Part shown: one piece after another, positions 25,694 to 35,539 of the stretch | Layout: each line of letters begins with the position of its first letter | Position numbering within the stretch: the first letter of the stretch is position 1 | Origin: Paenibacillus sp. PL2-23 | Lineage (GTDB): Bacteria; Bacillota; Bacilli; Paenibacillales; Paenibacillaceae | Assembly (NCBI RefSeq): GCF_040834005.1 | Contig: NZ_CP162129.1 | Coordinates: 2,628,001 to 2,692,000 of the forward strand | Reading direction: 5' to 3' | DNA: 64,000 nt | Notes under the pieces: generated by a model | What the model saw: the letters and a program-made list of their open reading frames with translations, nothing else | Told to the model about the DNA's origin: nothing | Databases searched by the model: none | Program-made: the position numbers and the translations under genes

Positions 25694-27337
25694 ATGAGCA
25701 ATGGGCAGAGAGAAGACGATGTGCATGCGAGGGGCGAGGACAACCCGCCCACCTTCCTGATTGAGGAGCAGCTTCAAGAGGAATCGCGTATGGAGGGCGC
25801 CTCAAGCGAACAGGAGCATGGCTTTGTTCAGCTGGAAATGGCGATATCCCAAGGGGCAGAGGCGTCGACGGAAAACGTGAAGCACCAAATTCCCTTCAAG
25901 CTGGACGAGGTGCTGGATAAACTGGAGGAGGTTGGCTACAAAAAAAGCTTCGACATTGTTGTGAGGGAAATGACCTTTGGCGAGCGCCGTACAGCACTGT
26001 TCTGTCTAAACGGTCTGGTGAAGGACGAGCTGCTGACAGAGGTGCTGAAGCGTCTAACCTATCTGGAGCCCGATAATGTCGACAGTGACGCGCTGCATTC
26101 ATTCCTCGACTTGTACGTGCCGGCGGCACAGGTGAGCGAGGAGAAGGATTGGACGAAGCTGATGGAAGCCGTACTGGCAGGAGCTACCGCCTTGTTCATT
26201 GACGGCGAAGGAAAAGCGCTGAAGATCGACGCCAAAAGCTTGCCTGGCAGGGGGCTGGAGGAGCCATCCCTGGAGAAGGTGGTCCGCGGCGCTAGGGATG
26301 GGTTCGTCGAGACGCTGATGATCAATATTTCGCTTGTCCGCAGGCGCCTTAGAGACCCCAAGCTGCGATACGAGCTTGTTCAGGTCGGCGAGCGGACGAA
26401 GACGGATGTGTGTATCGCCTATATTGATGATATTGTCGACAAGGAGCTGCTGCAATCGATCAAAGACAAGATCGCAATGATCAAAGTGGACGGTTTGCCG
26501 CTCGCTGACAAACAGCTGGAGGAGGCGACAATCAAGCGGGGCTGGAGCCCGTTCCCGCTCGTTCGATATTCAGAGCGTCCGGATACGGTGTCCTCGCATC
26601 TATTGGAAGGCTCGGTCGCCTTATTCGTCGACACATCGCCAAGCGTCATGACGCTGCCGACGACGTATACCGATCTGCTGCAACACGCCGAGGAGAACCG
26701 ACAGACGCCATTCATCGGCACCTATCTGCGCTGGATTCGGTTTATTGGCATCTTCGCGTCCCTGTTTATGCTGCCGCTGTGGCTGCTGTTCGTCATGCAT
26801 CCGGAGTTTAAGCCGCCCATGCTAGAGTTTCTGGGGCCGGACAAGACGGGAAAAATTCCGCTCGTCGTGCAGTTCATTCTTGTCGAAATCGGAATTGACC
26901 TGCTGCGAATGGCGTCTATACATACGCCTACCTCACTGGCCACTGCGATTTCGCTCGTCGCCGCGATCTTGATCGGTGACGTAGCAGTCCAGACCGGGCT
27001 GTTCATCAACGAGGTTATTCTGTATATGGCGATTGCCGCCATAGGCATGTTCGCGACGCCAAGCTATGAGCTGGGGCTGGCCAATCGTATCGTCCGGCTC
27101 ATACTGCTGCTCGCCGTGGCTGTGTTCAATGTGCCAGGCTTTATGGTGGCATCAACCATTATTCTCATCTATCTCGCCTGCGAGCGTTCACTGAATCGTC
27201 CGTACCTGTGGCCGATTATCCCATTTGACGCCAAGGCTCTGATGGGGCTCATTATTCGTAATCCGCTGCTGTACAACCGGACGAGACCTAATGTGCTCAA
27301 GCCGCAGCAGCGGGACAGAATGCCAAGGGCGGAGTAG
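25694..27337 (+). CDS. spoVAF: SpoVAF-like, GerA-family spore membrane protein
   Basis: Related to the A subunits of germinant receptors; SpoVAF takes part in spore germination complexes in Bacillus. The 547 residues have a polar, acidic N-terminal extension (about 1-70), the soluble GerA domain, then about five transmembrane helices (about 345-505) and the family tail ending RNPLLYNRTRP. It is longer than B. subtilis SpoVAF, about 490 residues, mostly at the N terminus. It follows spoVAB directly. Confidence 0.88.
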   Translation: MSNGQREDDVHARGEDNPPTFLIEEQLQEESRMEGASSEQEHGFVQLEMAISQGAEASTENVKHQIPFKLDEVLDKLEEVGYKKSFDIVVREMTFGERRTALFCLNGLVKDELLTEVLKRLTYLEPDNVDSDALHSFLDLYVPAAQVSEEKDWTKLMEAVLAGATALFIDGEGKALKIDAKSLPGRGLEEPSLEKVVRGARDGFVETLMINISLVRRRLRDPKLRYELVQVGERTKTDVCIAYIDDIVDKELLQSIKDKIAMIKVDGLPLADKQLEEATIKRGWSPFPLVRYSERPDTVSSHLLEGSVALFVDTSPSVMTLPTTYTDLLQHAEENRQTPFIGTYLRWIRFIGIFASLFMLPLWLLFVMHPEFKPPMLEFLGPDKTGKIPLVVQFILVEIGIDLLRMASIHTPTSLATAISLVAAILIGDVAVQTGLFINEVILYMAIAAIGMFATPSYELGLANRIVRLILLLAVAVFNVPGFMVASTIILIYLACERSLNRPYLWPIIPFDAKALMGLIIRNPLLYNRTRPNVLKPQQRDRMPRAE

Positions 27338-27470
27338 AATTCGTAAAAATACAAATGAAATGTGAAATTATCCATTTCGGAGGCAACCCTCTTGCGTTAT
27401 ACTGATGCTATAGTAGCAATCAATTCAAGTCTGCTTCGGGTTCGAAGCGGAAGAAGGGCGAGGGGACATA

Positions 27471-28802
27471 ATGTATCTGCATGGAACGAGCAATATAAAC
27501 GATAAAGGCCGCTTGGAAATCGGAGGCTGCGATGTCACGGAGCTGGCGAAGGAATTCGGAACTCCGCTGTACATTGTTGACGAGGCGCTTGTCCGTCAGC
27601 GCGCAAGCGAATATGTGGAGGCGTTCAAGGCATCCGGCCTGAAATTCCAGGTTGCATACGCCAGCAAGGCATTCAGCGTCATGGCGATGTGTGCCATCGC
27701 CGAGCAGGAAGGACTATCGCTTGACGTTGTATCCGACGGCGAGCTGTATACGGCTCTGCAAGCGGGCTTCCCGGTTGAGCGTATCCACTTCCACGGCAAC
27801 AACAAGACGCCGGACGAAATTAATATGGCGCTGGACGCTGGCATCGGCTGCTTTGTAGTGGACAATTTCGACGAGCTTGCACTGCTGAACGCGCTGGCGG
27901 GAGACAAGGGCAAGAAGGTTAATATTCTGCTGCGCATTACGCCAGGCGTTGAGGCGCATACACATGATTACATCTCGACGGGCCAGCAGGATTCCAAGTT
28001 CGGCTTCGACCTGGGCAACGGCGCAGCCAAGCAAGCGCTGCAGGATGCCATGAGCCTTGGCAATCTGAACATTCTAGGCGTTCATTCCCATATTGGCTCC
28101 CAGATTTTTGAGGTGGAAGGCTTCCGTATGGCAGTTGACAAGGTGGCTTCGTTCGCCGTGTCGATCCGCGAGGAGCTGGGCCTGACGTTCAAGGTGATCA
28201 ACCTGGGCGGCGGCTTCGGCATCCGTTATGTGGAGGGCGACACTCCGCTTCCGATCAGCGAATATGTAGGCGCCATTACAGACGCCATCAAAACAAACTT
28301 CTCCAACGCGGACTATCCGCTGCCTGAGATTTGGGTAGAGCCGGGCCGCAGCATGGTTGGCGATGCAGGCACAACGCTGTACACGGTTGGGACAAGCAAG
28401 CATATTCCGGGCGTTCGCAAATACATTGCGGTTGACGGCGGTATGACGGACAACCCGCGTCCGGCGCTGTATCAATCGCGTTATGAAGCTATCCTGGCGA
28501 ACCGCGCGAATGATGCCGTGGAAGAGACTGTATCCATCGCCGGCAAGTGCTGTGAGAGCGGCGATATGCTGATCTGGGATCTGGAGCTTCCCAAGGCGGA
28601 AAGCGGCGATCTGCTGGCGGTATTCTGCACAGGCGCATACAACTACGCTATGGCGAGCAACTACAACCGCATCCGTCGTCCCGCTGTCGTGTTCGTGAAG
28701 GACGGTCAAGCGGACCTTGCCGTGAAGCGCGAATCGCTGGACAATATCGTATGCAACGACGTCATTCCGGCAAGACTGCAGAAATCCCCCCTTGCGAAAT
28801 AA
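27471..28802 (+). CDS. lysA: Diaminopimelate decarboxylase
   Basis: PLP enzyme for the last step of lysine synthesis. The 443 residues have the PLP lysine in YASKAFS, the phosphate-binding GGGFGIRY, HSHIGSQIF, EPGRSMVGDAGTT and the dimer-site CCESGDML. GAGGGG precedes ATG. It follows the spoVA genes as in B. subtilis. I saw no lysine riboswitch in the 133 bases upstream. Confidence 0.96.
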   Translation: MYLHGTSNINDKGRLEIGGCDVTELAKEFGTPLYIVDEALVRQRASEYVEAFKASGLKFQVAYASKAFSVMAMCAIAEQEGLSLDVVSDGELYTALQAGFPVERIHFHGNNKTPDEINMALDAGIGCFVVDNFDELALLNALAGDKGKKVNILLRITPGVEAHTHDYISTGQQDSKFGFDLGNGAAKQALQDAMSLGNLNILGVHSHIGSQIFEVEGFRMAVDKVASFAVSIREELGLTFKVINLGGGFGIRYVEGDTPLPISEYVGAITDAIKTNFSNADYPLPEIWVEPGRSMVGDAGTTLYTVGTSKHIPGVRKYIAVDGGMTDNPRPALYQSRYEAILANRANDAVEETVSIAGKCCESGDMLIWDLELPKAESGDLLAVFCTGAYNYAMASNYNRIRRPAVVFVKDGQADLAVKRESLDNIVCNDVIPARLQKSPLAK

Positions 28803-28851
28803 GGGGAGAATTGGTAACGTAGTCTTATTCGGTTAAGGAAAGGTAGATGCA

Positions 28852-29286
28852 ATGATGGCAAAACAAGCAAAAATCAAATTGGCAAGCGGCGGCGAGGTAC
28901 AGCTGGAGCTGTTCGACCAAGACGCGCCCAACACAGTTGCGAACTTCGAGAAGCTGGCGAACGACGGCTTCTATAACGGTCTGACATTCCACCGCGTCAT
29001 CCCGGGCTTTGTTGCGCAAGGCGGCTGCCCGACTGGGACTGGCACTGGCGGACCCGGCTACAAAATCGACTGTGAGATTAACCCTAACAAGCATGAGCGA
29101 GGCACCCTTGCGATGGCACATGCTGGACGCAACACAGGCGGAAGCCAATTCTACATCTGCTATCAGCCGCAGCCTCATCTGGACGGCGGACATACCGTAT
29201 TTGGCAAAGTGACTAAGGGTATGGAATTTGTCGACGCACTCAAAAACGGCGACAAGATGGAGACGGTTGAAGTTTCGGAAGTTTAA
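28852..29286 (+). CDS. ppiB: Peptidyl-prolyl cis-trans isomerase, cyclophilin type
   Basis: Cytosolic prolyl isomerase. The 144 residues have the cyclophilin core [13 protein letters not shown], the active-site [25 protein letters not shown] and HTVFGKV. Two ATG codons (28852, 28855) follow GGAAAGG. It sits between lysA and the riboflavin operon, as in B. subtilis. Confidence 0.95.
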   Translation: MMAKQAKIKLASGGEVQLELFDQDAPNTVANFEKLANDGFYNGLTFHRVIPGFVAQGGCPTGTGTGGPGYKIDCEINPNKHERGTLAMAHAGRNTGGSQFYICYQPQPHLDGGHTVFGKVTKGMEFVDALKNGDKMETVEVSEV

Positions 29287-29303
29287 TGCTAAGATAGTCA
29301 CTA

Positions 29304-29309
29304 TACAAT
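29304..29309 (+). promoter_or_regulatory. Possible -10 of the rib operon
   Basis: TACAAT at 29304-29309 would start transcription about 10 bases before the FMN aptamer. The region 17 bases upstream (GTTTAA, over the ppiB stop) is a poor -35. Confidence 0.35.
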
Positions 29310-29323
29310 TGTAAGTTATGCTT

Positions 29324-29520
29324 TCCTTCGGGGCAGGGTGAGATTCCCAACCGGCGGTGATCGGAGCGCGGAGCCATGCGTTGTTGTGCATGCTGCTCGC
29401 GCTTCCGTCAGTCCGTGACCCGGATCAACGGCTTTTGCCATCTCTTCATTGAGGGGGCGCGTTGGACGGTGGACCTGGTGCAAATCCGGGACCGACAGTA
29501 AAGTCTGGATGGGAGAAGGA
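29324..29520 (+). ncRNA. FMN riboswitch (RFN element) aptamer
   Basis: Senses flavin mononucleotide and shuts off riboflavin genes. The conserved parts read in order: TTCGGGGCAGGGTGAGATTC, CCCAACCGGCGGTGAT, GTCCGTGACCCG, GCAAATCCGGGACCGACAGT and AAAGTCTGGATGGGAGAAGGA. Closing stem P1 is TCCTTC (29324-29329) with GAAGGA (29515-29520). Two variable arms are enlarged: one with GGAGCGCG / CGCGCTTCC and an inner CATGC / GCATG hairpin (about 29363-29408), the other about 29423-29465. At 197 bases it is longer than the usual 130 to 150. Confidence 0.95.
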
Positions 29521-29797
29521 GAAGCTTCGGTTTGCGGCGCAGATTATTGTGCTTGTTTGATTGTGCATTATTTCACAATGGAAACGGGACAATATTCTGC
29601 GACTATGGGAAGAGGCCGTCTAAACACGGTCTATTTGTGAGCGATTGTTCAGGATTGTTGTCATGGCAGGGCGTATTCGCTTTCTGTGACCCCTTCTTTT
29701 TCTTTCGCCCATGCAGGGCTTCTTCCCCGTGCCGTTGTTCTCGCACTTCTCTCACCCCCCTGTCGGCAAGCTTGCCGGGAAGGGGGTTTTTGCTTTG
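29521..29797 (+). promoter_or_regulatory. Riboswitch expression platform
   Basis: The 277 bases between aptamer and ribD hold no gene with a ribosome site. Contents: a stem GGCCGT / ACGGTC near 29614-29631 that could be an alternative pairing element, and the terminator-like hairpin at 29755-29791. Short ORFs here look incidental. Confidence 0.6.
29755..29791 (+). terminator. Terminator or Shine-Dalgarno sequester hairpin before ribD
   Basis: CCCCCTG..CGGC (29756-29767) pairs with GCCG..AGGGGG (29774-29786) around AAGCTT, then TTTTT. The 3' arm AAGGGGG is also the only ribosome site for ATG 29798. FMN-bound RNA could therefore stop transcription, translation, or both. Confidence 0.75.
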
Positions 29798-30928
29798 ATG
29801 CTGGATGTATTGAATGACGAATATTATATGTCGCTTGCGTTGGATATGGCAGCCAAGGCGGCCGGCCAGACCGGTATTAATCCCGTCGTTGGCTGCGTAA
29901 TCGTCAAGGAAGGCCGAATTATCGGCATCGGCACGCATTTGAAGCGCGGCGAAGGCCATGCGGAGGTGCATGCGCTGCGGATGGCAGGCGCGGAAGCCGA
30001 AGGCGCTACGGCTTATGTGACGCTGGAGCCCTGCAGCCATTATGGGAAAACTCCGCCATGCTGCGAGAGGCTGATCGAAGCGAAGGTAGCCCGGGTCGTG
30101 ACTGCGGCCACGGATCCCAATCCCGTTGTATCAGGCAGGGGCCTGGCCCGCTTGCGTGAGCAGGGGATACAGGTAACAGAGGGGCTGCTTGCCGAGCGTT
30201 CCCGCGCCATGAACGAGAAATTTAACAAGTTCATTACGACGGGCATGCCTTTCGTCACGCTCAAGACGGCAAGCACGCTGGATGGCAAAATCGCAACCGT
30301 GGAGCATCACAGCCGATGGGTTACCGGCGCCGTCGCAAGGGAGCAGACACATACGCTGCGGCATCAGCATAATGCCATTATGGTCGGGATTGGTACGTTG
30401 GAGGCCGATGATCCGCTCCTGACGACCCGCGCCGAGGTGCCCGCGCTGCATCCCGTCAGAATCGTAGTGGACTCCAAGCTTCGTATTTCGCTTCAAGCTC
30501 GGGTCGTAACGGATCGCACAGCACCAACGATTGTTCTCACGACAACGGGTGCCGAGGAATCCAAGCGGCTGGCGCTGGAGGAGGCGGGAATAACGGTTAT
30601 CTCATGCGGCGACGGACCCTCTGTAGATTTGTCCGCCGCCATGAAGGAGCTTGGGGCAAGGGACATCGGCTCAATCTTGCTGGAGGGCGGCGGTAAGCTG
30701 AATGGCGCAATGCTGGACGCGGGGCTTATCGACAAGATGATTCTGTATTACGCGCCAAAGCTGATCGGCGGCGATCTGGCCCCCGCCAGCTTCTCCTTTC
30801 CGGGCCGCAAGCTGATGTCGGAAGCCATTATGCTTGACGGCGTTCAGGTGGAGATGGCCGGTGAGGATATATGCGTGACGGGTTATCCCCGAAATCGAGC
30901 CGCCAACAGCGCAATTATGGAGGGGTAA
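29798..30928 (+). CDS. ribD: Bifunctional riboflavin deaminase/reductase RibD
   Basis: Deaminates and then reduces the pyrimidine intermediate of riboflavin synthesis. The start is ATG 29798 after the terminator hairpin; an in-frame ATG at 29711 would read through it. The 376 residues have the deaminase domain with zinc ligands HAEVHAL and PCSHYGKTPPCC (about 1-145) and the reductase domain (TLDGKIAT, ILLEGGGKLNGAML). First gene of ribD-ribE-ribBA-ribH. Confidence 0.95.
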   Translation: MLDVLNDEYYMSLALDMAAKAAGQTGINPVVGCVIVKEGRIIGIGTHLKRGEGHAEVHALRMAGAEAEGATAYVTLEPCSHYGKTPPCCERLIEAKVARVVTAATDPNPVVSGRGLARLREQGIQVTEGLLAERSRAMNEKFNKFITTGMPFVTLKTASTLDGKIATVEHHSRWVTGAVAREQTHTLRHQHNAIMVGIGTLEADDPLLTTRAEVPALHPVRIVVDSKLRISLQARVVTDRTAPTIVLTTTGAEESKRLALEEAGITVISCGDGPSVDLSAAMKELGARDIGSILLEGGGKLNGAMLDAGLIDKMILYYAPKLIGGDLAPASFSFPGRKLMSEAIMLDGVQVEMAGEDICVTGYPRNRAANSAIMEG

Positions 30929-30931
30929 ATC

Positions 30932-31597
30932 ATGTTTACGGGTCTTATAGAAGAAGTCGGGCGCATGCAATCTGCGTCTAAGCAAGGCGAAGCGATGGTG
31001 CTGACGATAGCGGGAAGCGTCGTGCTGCAGGATGTCAAGCTGGGAGACAGCATCGCGGTGAACGGCGTATGCCTGACCGTAACCTCCTTCAATAGGAGTT
31101 CCTTCTCCTGCGACGTCATGCCGGAAACGTACCGCCGCTCCAGCCTTCACCGGCTGAAGCCGGGAGATCCCGTCAACCTGGAGCGCGCCATGCTGGCAGG
31201 AGGTCGATTCGGCGGACATATTGTGCAGGGTCATGTCGACGGCACCGGCACTATCGTCTCCCGCGAAGCAGACGCCAATGCGGTTGTGTTCCGGATAGCT
31301 CTCGACGATGCCGAACAGCTTCGTTATATTTTGCCCAAGGGCTCGGTCACCATTGACGGGATCAGCCTGACAGTCGTTGACACAGGCTCTGACAGCTTCG
31401 CCGTCTCTATTATCCCTCATACACTGGCAGAGACGGCGCTTCAGCATCGACAGCCTGGGGCGGTCGTCAATATTGAGACGGATATTATCGGCAAATACGT
31501 GGAGCATCTGCTTCAATTTCGTCAAGGAGAGTCGTCGAGGTCTGGGGCTTCCTCCAGGCTGACGGCCGGCTTTCTGTCCGAGCATGGATTTATTTAA
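30932..31597 (+). CDS. ribE: Riboflavin synthase alpha chain
   Basis: Makes riboflavin by dismutation of two lumazines. The 221 residues contain the two similar barrel halves, each beginning MFTGLIEEVG-like and HIVQGHVDGTG, with NGVCLTV and DGISLTV. It starts three bases after ribD ends, in GGAGGGG context. Confidence 0.95.
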   Translation: MFTGLIEEVGRMQSASKQGEAMVLTIAGSVVLQDVKLGDSIAVNGVCLTVTSFNRSSFSCDVMPETYRRSSLHRLKPGDPVNLERAMLAGGRFGGHIVQGHVDGTGTIVSREADANAVVFRIALDDAEQLRYILPKGSVTIDGISLTVVDTGSDSFAVSIIPHTLAETALQHRQPGAVVNIETDIIGKYVEHLLQFRQGESSRSGASSRLTAGFLSEHGFI

Positions 31598-31661
31598 ATA
31601 ATAGAAAGTACAGGACGGCGAAGCCGTTTACGCTTGGATTAACGAATAGGAGCTGAGCATA

Positions 31662-32897
31662 ATGAGCCAATTGGAAACTGAACAGCCTTTCGATACCGTT
31701 GACGACGCTATTCGGGAGCTGAAGCTGGGACGTTCGGTTATCGTGGTGGATGATGAGGACAGGGAGAACGAAGGGGATCTGGTTGCGCTGGCGGAAATCG
31801 CCACACCGGAGATGATTAACTTTATGATCGCGCAGGCAAGAGGTCTGGTATGCGCGCCCATTACGCAGGAGCGAGCGGAGGAGCTGGAGCTGCCGCCTAT
31901 GGTTGCGCATAATACCGACTATCACGGAACGGCGTTTACCGTTTCGGTCGACCATGTTGCAACGACCACCGGCATATCGGCAGCCGAACGGGCGATGACC
32001 GCAAGGGCGCTTGTAGATCCAGACGCGAAGGCGTCGGATTTCCGCAGACCGGGACATATTTTCCCCTTAATCGCCAAGCCCGGCGGCGTCCTTCGGCGAG
32101 CTGGACATACGGAAGCGGCGATTGACCTGGCCGTCCTGAGCGGCTATAAGCCGGCAGGTGTCATCTGTGAGATTATTAAGGAAGACGGCACGATGGCGAG
32201 ATTGCCGGACTTGATCGAATTCAAAAAGAAGCATGGCCTTGTTCTGATTACGATTCAGGAATTGATTCGTTACCGCAATGAAAAGGATAAACTTGTTGAG
32301 CGCGCCGTTGATGTGAAGCTTCCGACGGATTTCGGCGAATTCCGGGCGGTCGCCTACACGAATCAAGTGGATCAGAAGGAGCATGTGGCCTTGGTTAAGG
32401 GCGATATTATGCCGGATGTGGCGACGCTCGTCCGTGTTCATTCCGAATGTATGACCGGGGATGTCTTTCATTCCCACCGCTGCGATTGCGGGCCCCAGCT
32501 TGCTGCAGCGCTGAAGCAAATCGAAGAGGCGGGCAGCGGGGTGCTGCTGTATATGCGCCAGGAAGGCCGCGGTATCGGCCTTATTAATAAATTGAAGGCA
32601 TATGAGCTGCAGGAGCAGGGATTCGACACGGTGGAAGCGAATATGAAGCTAGGGTTTGGTGCGGATTTGCGGGAATATGGCATCGGCGCTCAAATCCTGA
32701 AGGATCTTGGCGTAACGAAGATGAAGCTCTTAACGAATAACCCTCGCAAAATTAAGGGGCTGGAGGGCTACGGCCTGGAAGTGGTTGAGCGAGTGCCGAT
32801 ACAGATGGAAGCTAATGACAGTAATCGTCATTATTTGCGGACGAAGCATGACAAGCTGGGCCATATGCTGAAGCTGGACCGCCTGGAGCAGGGCTAA
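31662..32897 (+). CDS. ribBA: DHBP synthase / GTP cyclohydrolase II
   Basis: Supplies both branches of riboflavin synthesis. The N-terminal half (about 1-205) has [11 protein letters not shown] and the RPGHIFPL active-site region; the C-terminal half has the zinc site [20 protein letters not shown] and RQEGRGIGL. Length is normal at 411 residues. Confidence 0.96.
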   Translation: MSQLETEQPFDTVDDAIRELKLGRSVIVVDDEDRENEGDLVALAEIATPEMINFMIAQARGLVCAPITQERAEELELPPMVAHNTDYHGTAFTVSVDHVATTTGISAAERAMTARALVDPDAKASDFRRPGHIFPLIAKPGGVLRRAGHTEAAIDLAVLSGYKPAGVICEIIKEDGTMARLPDLIEFKKKHGLVLITIQELIRYRNEKDKLVERAVDVKLPTDFGEFRAVAYTNQVDQKEHVALVKGDIMPDVATLVRVHSECMTGDVFHSHRCDCGPQLAAALKQIEEAGSGVLLYMRQEGRGIGLINKLKAYELQEQGFDTVEANMKLGFGADLREYGIGAQILKDLGVTKMKLLTNNPRKIKGLEGYGLEVVERVPIQMEANDSNRHYLRTKHDKLGHMLKLDRLEQG

Positions 32898-32920
32898 TAC
32901 ACAAACTTGAGGAGATGACT

Positions 32921-33394
32921 ATGATGACAAAATATTACGAAGGCCATTTAGTATCGCAAGGATTAAAATATGGGGTCGTTGTGGGACGATTCAACGAATT
33001 TATTTCCGGCAAGCTGCTTAGCGGCGCCTTAGACGCATTCAAGAGACATGGCGCCGAGGAATCGGATGTTGAGGTGGCGTGGGTGCCGGGCGCATTCGAA
33101 ATTCCGCTGATTGCCCAGAAGATGGCAGCCAGCGGCAAATATGATGCGGTCATTACGCTTGGCGCGGTTATCCGAGGCTCAACTCCGCATTTCGATTATG
33201 TGTGCAATGAAGCGGCCAAAGGCGTTGCTGCTGTAGGATTGAAGACAGGCGTTCCAACCGTATTCGGCGTATTGACTGTTGATTCCATTGAGCAAGCGAT
33301 CGAGCGCGCCGGCACCAAAGCGGGCAACAAGGGCTATGAGGCGGCGGTTACGGCAATCGAGATGGCGAATTTGACAAAGCAGCTGGAAGGCTAA
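32921..33394 (+). CDS. ribH: 6,7-dimethyl-8-ribityllumazine synthase
   Basis: Penultimate step of riboflavin synthesis; forms hollow shells. The product, about 157 residues, has [34 protein letters not shown] and the closing [15 protein letters not shown] (32909-32914) precedes three close ATGs; 32921 or 32924 are best spaced. Last gene of the rib set. Confidence 0.95.
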   Translation: MMTKYYEGHLVSQGLKYGVVVGRFNEFISGKLLSGALDAFKRHGAEESDVEVAWVPGAFEIPLIAQKMAASGKYDAVITLGAVIRGSTPHFDYVCNEAAKGVAAVGLKTGVPTVFGVLTVDSIEQAIERAGTKAGNKGYEAAVTAIEMANLTKQLEG

Positions 33395-33426
33395 TGTTAC
33401 GCTTTGGACGCGGGAGGTCGCGATAG

Positions 33427-34206
33427 GTGTCTGTGCTTTACAAGCTTGAAGCGTTTGAAGGTCCGCTCGACCTGCTGCTTCACCTCATCGACAAGGCTGA
33501 GATCGACATTCATGAGGTGTCCATTAGTGAAATAACCGTGCAATACATGGGCTACCTGGATGCTATGAAGGAGCTGGAGCTGGAGGTGACAAGCGAATTT
33601 CTTGTCATGGCCGCCACTCTCCTAGCCATTAAGAGCAAGCAGCTGCTGCCGAAGCCTCCCGTATTCGAGGATCACTTCGACGATTGGGAGGATGACGGCG
33701 CGGATATGCAGGATGAGCTGATTCAGCGCCTGATCGAATACCGCAAGTTCAAGCTGATCGCCGAGCAGCTTCGAGAGAAGGAGATCGAAAGAAGCCTGGT
33801 GTTCTCCCGGGAGCCTGAGGATATGTCGCCGTTCCAGAAGGAAGAGAAGGTTAATCCCGTTGAAGGGCTGCATGTATCCGACCTGGTGCATGCCTTTCAG
33901 AAGGCGCTGCGAAGAGCAGCCAGGCGCAGCGTCATTGCAACCGTGCAACGCGATGAAATATCGGTCAAGGATCGAATTAAGGATATCGTGGATGTGCTGA
34001 AGCAGTATGAGACTGTTCGGTTCTCGAGGCTGATCCGCGAGAATATGGACCGTCACGAGATCGTCGTTACTTTCCTCGCGATTCTGGAGCTTATGAAGAT
34101 GAAGCATATTAGATGCTTCCAGCATTCGCTATTTGACGATATCGTCATTCATTGGAGAGGAGAGGCCGGCGAAGATGGATTATCAGAAATTGAAGTCGAT
34201 TATTGA
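33427..34206 (+). CDS. scpA: Segregation and condensation protein A
   Basis: Kleisin subunit of the SMC-ScpAB condensin. GTG 33427 follows GGGAGG (33411-33416). The 259 residues begin YKLEAFEGPLDLLLHLID, the N-terminal SMC-neck binding helix bundle, have an acidic linker, and end in a winged helix that grips the SMC head. Its end overlaps scpB by 32 bases. Confidence 0.95.
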   Translation: MSVLYKLEAFEGPLDLLLHLIDKAEIDIHEVSISEITVQYMGYLDAMKELELEVTSEFLVMAATLLAIKSKQLLPKPPVFEDHFDDWEDDGADMQDELIQRLIEYRKFKLIAEQLREKEIERSLVFSREPEDMSPFQKEEKVNPVEGLHVSDLVHAFQKALRRAARRSVIATVQRDEISVKDRIKDIVDVLKQYETVRFSRLIRENMDRHEIVVTFLAILELMKMKHIRCFQHSLFDDIVIHWRGEAGEDGLSEIEVDY

Positions 34207-34777
34207 AGGCCTGCTGTTTATGGCGGGAGACGAAGGGCTGACCAAGCGGCAGCTTGGCGACATCCTGGAGCTGGACCCCGAGTTCGCCTCGGAGCTTGTC
34301 TACGATCTTCATCGCGACTTGCTGCGTGAGGGGCGAGGCGTTCAAATCGCGGAGGTGGCGTCGGCTTACCGGATGACAACGCATCCCGAGCATGCCCCCT
34401 ATTTCGAGAGGATGGCCTATACGCCGACCAGAGCCCAGCTTTCGCAGGCAGCGCTGGAGACGCTGTCGATCGTTGCTTACAGACAGCCCATTACGAGGAT
34501 CGACATTGAGGAAATTCGAGGTGTCAAAAGCGATCGAGCCATTCAATCCCTCGTTTCGAAGGATCTCATTGAAGAGGTTGGCCGCGCGGAGGCGATTGGA
34601 AGACCTATTCTATATGGAACAACGAAATCATTCCTGGATTATTTCGGACTGGCTTCCATCCGCGAGCTTCCAGAGCCTAAGCATGTGGATGTGGAGGACG
34701 CGCTGGACGAGCAGACGCAGATGCTGTTCGAGCGATTGGACGGCCGTCAGATGACAATTGACGAATTAAAAGAATGA
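34175..34777 (+). CDS. scpB: Segregation and condensation protein B
   Basis: Kite subunit of condensin; dimerises and binds the ScpA linker. The 200 residues have two winged-helix domains with ETLSIVAYRQPITR, IEEIRGVKSD and GRPILYGTT. ATG 34175 lies inside scpA and follows AGGAGAGG; upstream in-frame starts would overlap scpA further. Confidence 0.94.
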   Translation: MDYQKLKSIIEGLLFMAGDEGLTKRQLGDILELDPEFASELVYDLHRDLLREGRGVQIAEVASAYRMTTHPEHAPYFERMAYTPTRAQLSQAALETLSIVAYRQPITRIDIEEIRGVKSDRAIQSLVSKDLIEEVGRAEAIGRPILYGTTKSFLDYFGLASIRELPEPKHVDVEDALDEQTQMLFERLDGRQMTIDELKE

Positions 34778-34840
34778 GTTTTGGCCGCCAGGTCATACTA
34801 TATCCAACCATCAGCAATGGGAAACGGAGGAAGCAGGCCA

Positions 34841-35539
34841 ATGCTTGAAGCCCCCTACGGTTGGATATGGGCCGGCGGTTTTTTTGTTGTTCTTTTAGCC
34901 GCAATGGCGGTTGTGATGTCACCGATCGTGGTCAATGGCTATGTGAAAAGGGTGGGCCGCAACAATGACGACGAAGCGATTATTCGTGTCCGAGCTTTAT
35001 ACGGCCTTCTGCAGTTCAAGTATAAGGTCCCCATCATGAAATGGACGGGCACGGCCGTGAAGATGGAGGAGCAGATCAGCGCCAAAAGCGCAGGCATTGA
35101 CACCTGGAAGCAGTTCGAGGACGAGATTAACGCCGATAAGGTCGCCCGATCGATTGACAGACTGAGAGATATTTTACATATGGTGCGGGATTTAACGGGC
35201 TTGATTCGGAAGACCATGTCGCATGTCAAGCTTACCGATTGGCGCTGGACGACTTCGGTAGGTACAGGTGACGCGATGTGGACGGCGATGGCGACGGGCG
35301 CGGTATGGTCGATCAAGACGTCTATATTAGGCGTGCTGTCCCAAATGGTGCAAATCAAAAACAATCCAAGCGTGAGCGTCAATCCAAGCTTCAACCATCC
35401 TGCATTTACAACGGAATGGTCGTGCATAGCTCAAATCCGCTTAGGATATGCTATCCTTGCCGGGCTACAGCTATTAGTTCGCATGAAGAGATGGAAGGGA
35501 GGCGTCAAAGCATGGCAGAACACCCTATTCAAGGCTTAA
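34841..35539 (+). CDS. ytfI: DUF2953 membrane protein, YtfI-like
   Basis: Unknown function; usually paired with gerW in spore formers. ATG 34841 has GGAGG at 34826-34830; the earlier TTG 34781 does not. The 232 residues have an N-terminal hydrophobic helix (about 5-28), a beta-rich middle with VRALYGLLQFKYKVP, and the DUF2953-type stretch DWRWTTSVGTGDA. Its end overlaps gerW by 28 bases, implying coupled translation. Confidence 0.78.
   Translation: MLEAPYGWIWAGGFFVVLLAAMAVVMSPIVVNGYVKRVGRNNDDEAIIRVRALYGLLQFKYKVPIMKWTGTAVKMEEQISAKSAGIDTWKQFEDEINADKVARSIDRLRDILHMVRDLTGLIRKTMSHVKLTDWRWTTSVGTGDAMWTAMATGAVWSIKTSILGVLSQMVQIKNNPSVSVNPSFNHPAFTTEWSCIAQIRLGYAILAGLQLLVRMKRWKGGVKAWQNTLFKA

Noticed and set aside
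27338..27470. Lysine riboswitch before lysA
   Set aside because: The gap is too short and the L-box core sequences are absent.
29449..29798. Short ORFs inside the FMN riboswitch and its platform
   Set aside because: They run through conserved aptamer RNA or the terminator and have no ribosome site.
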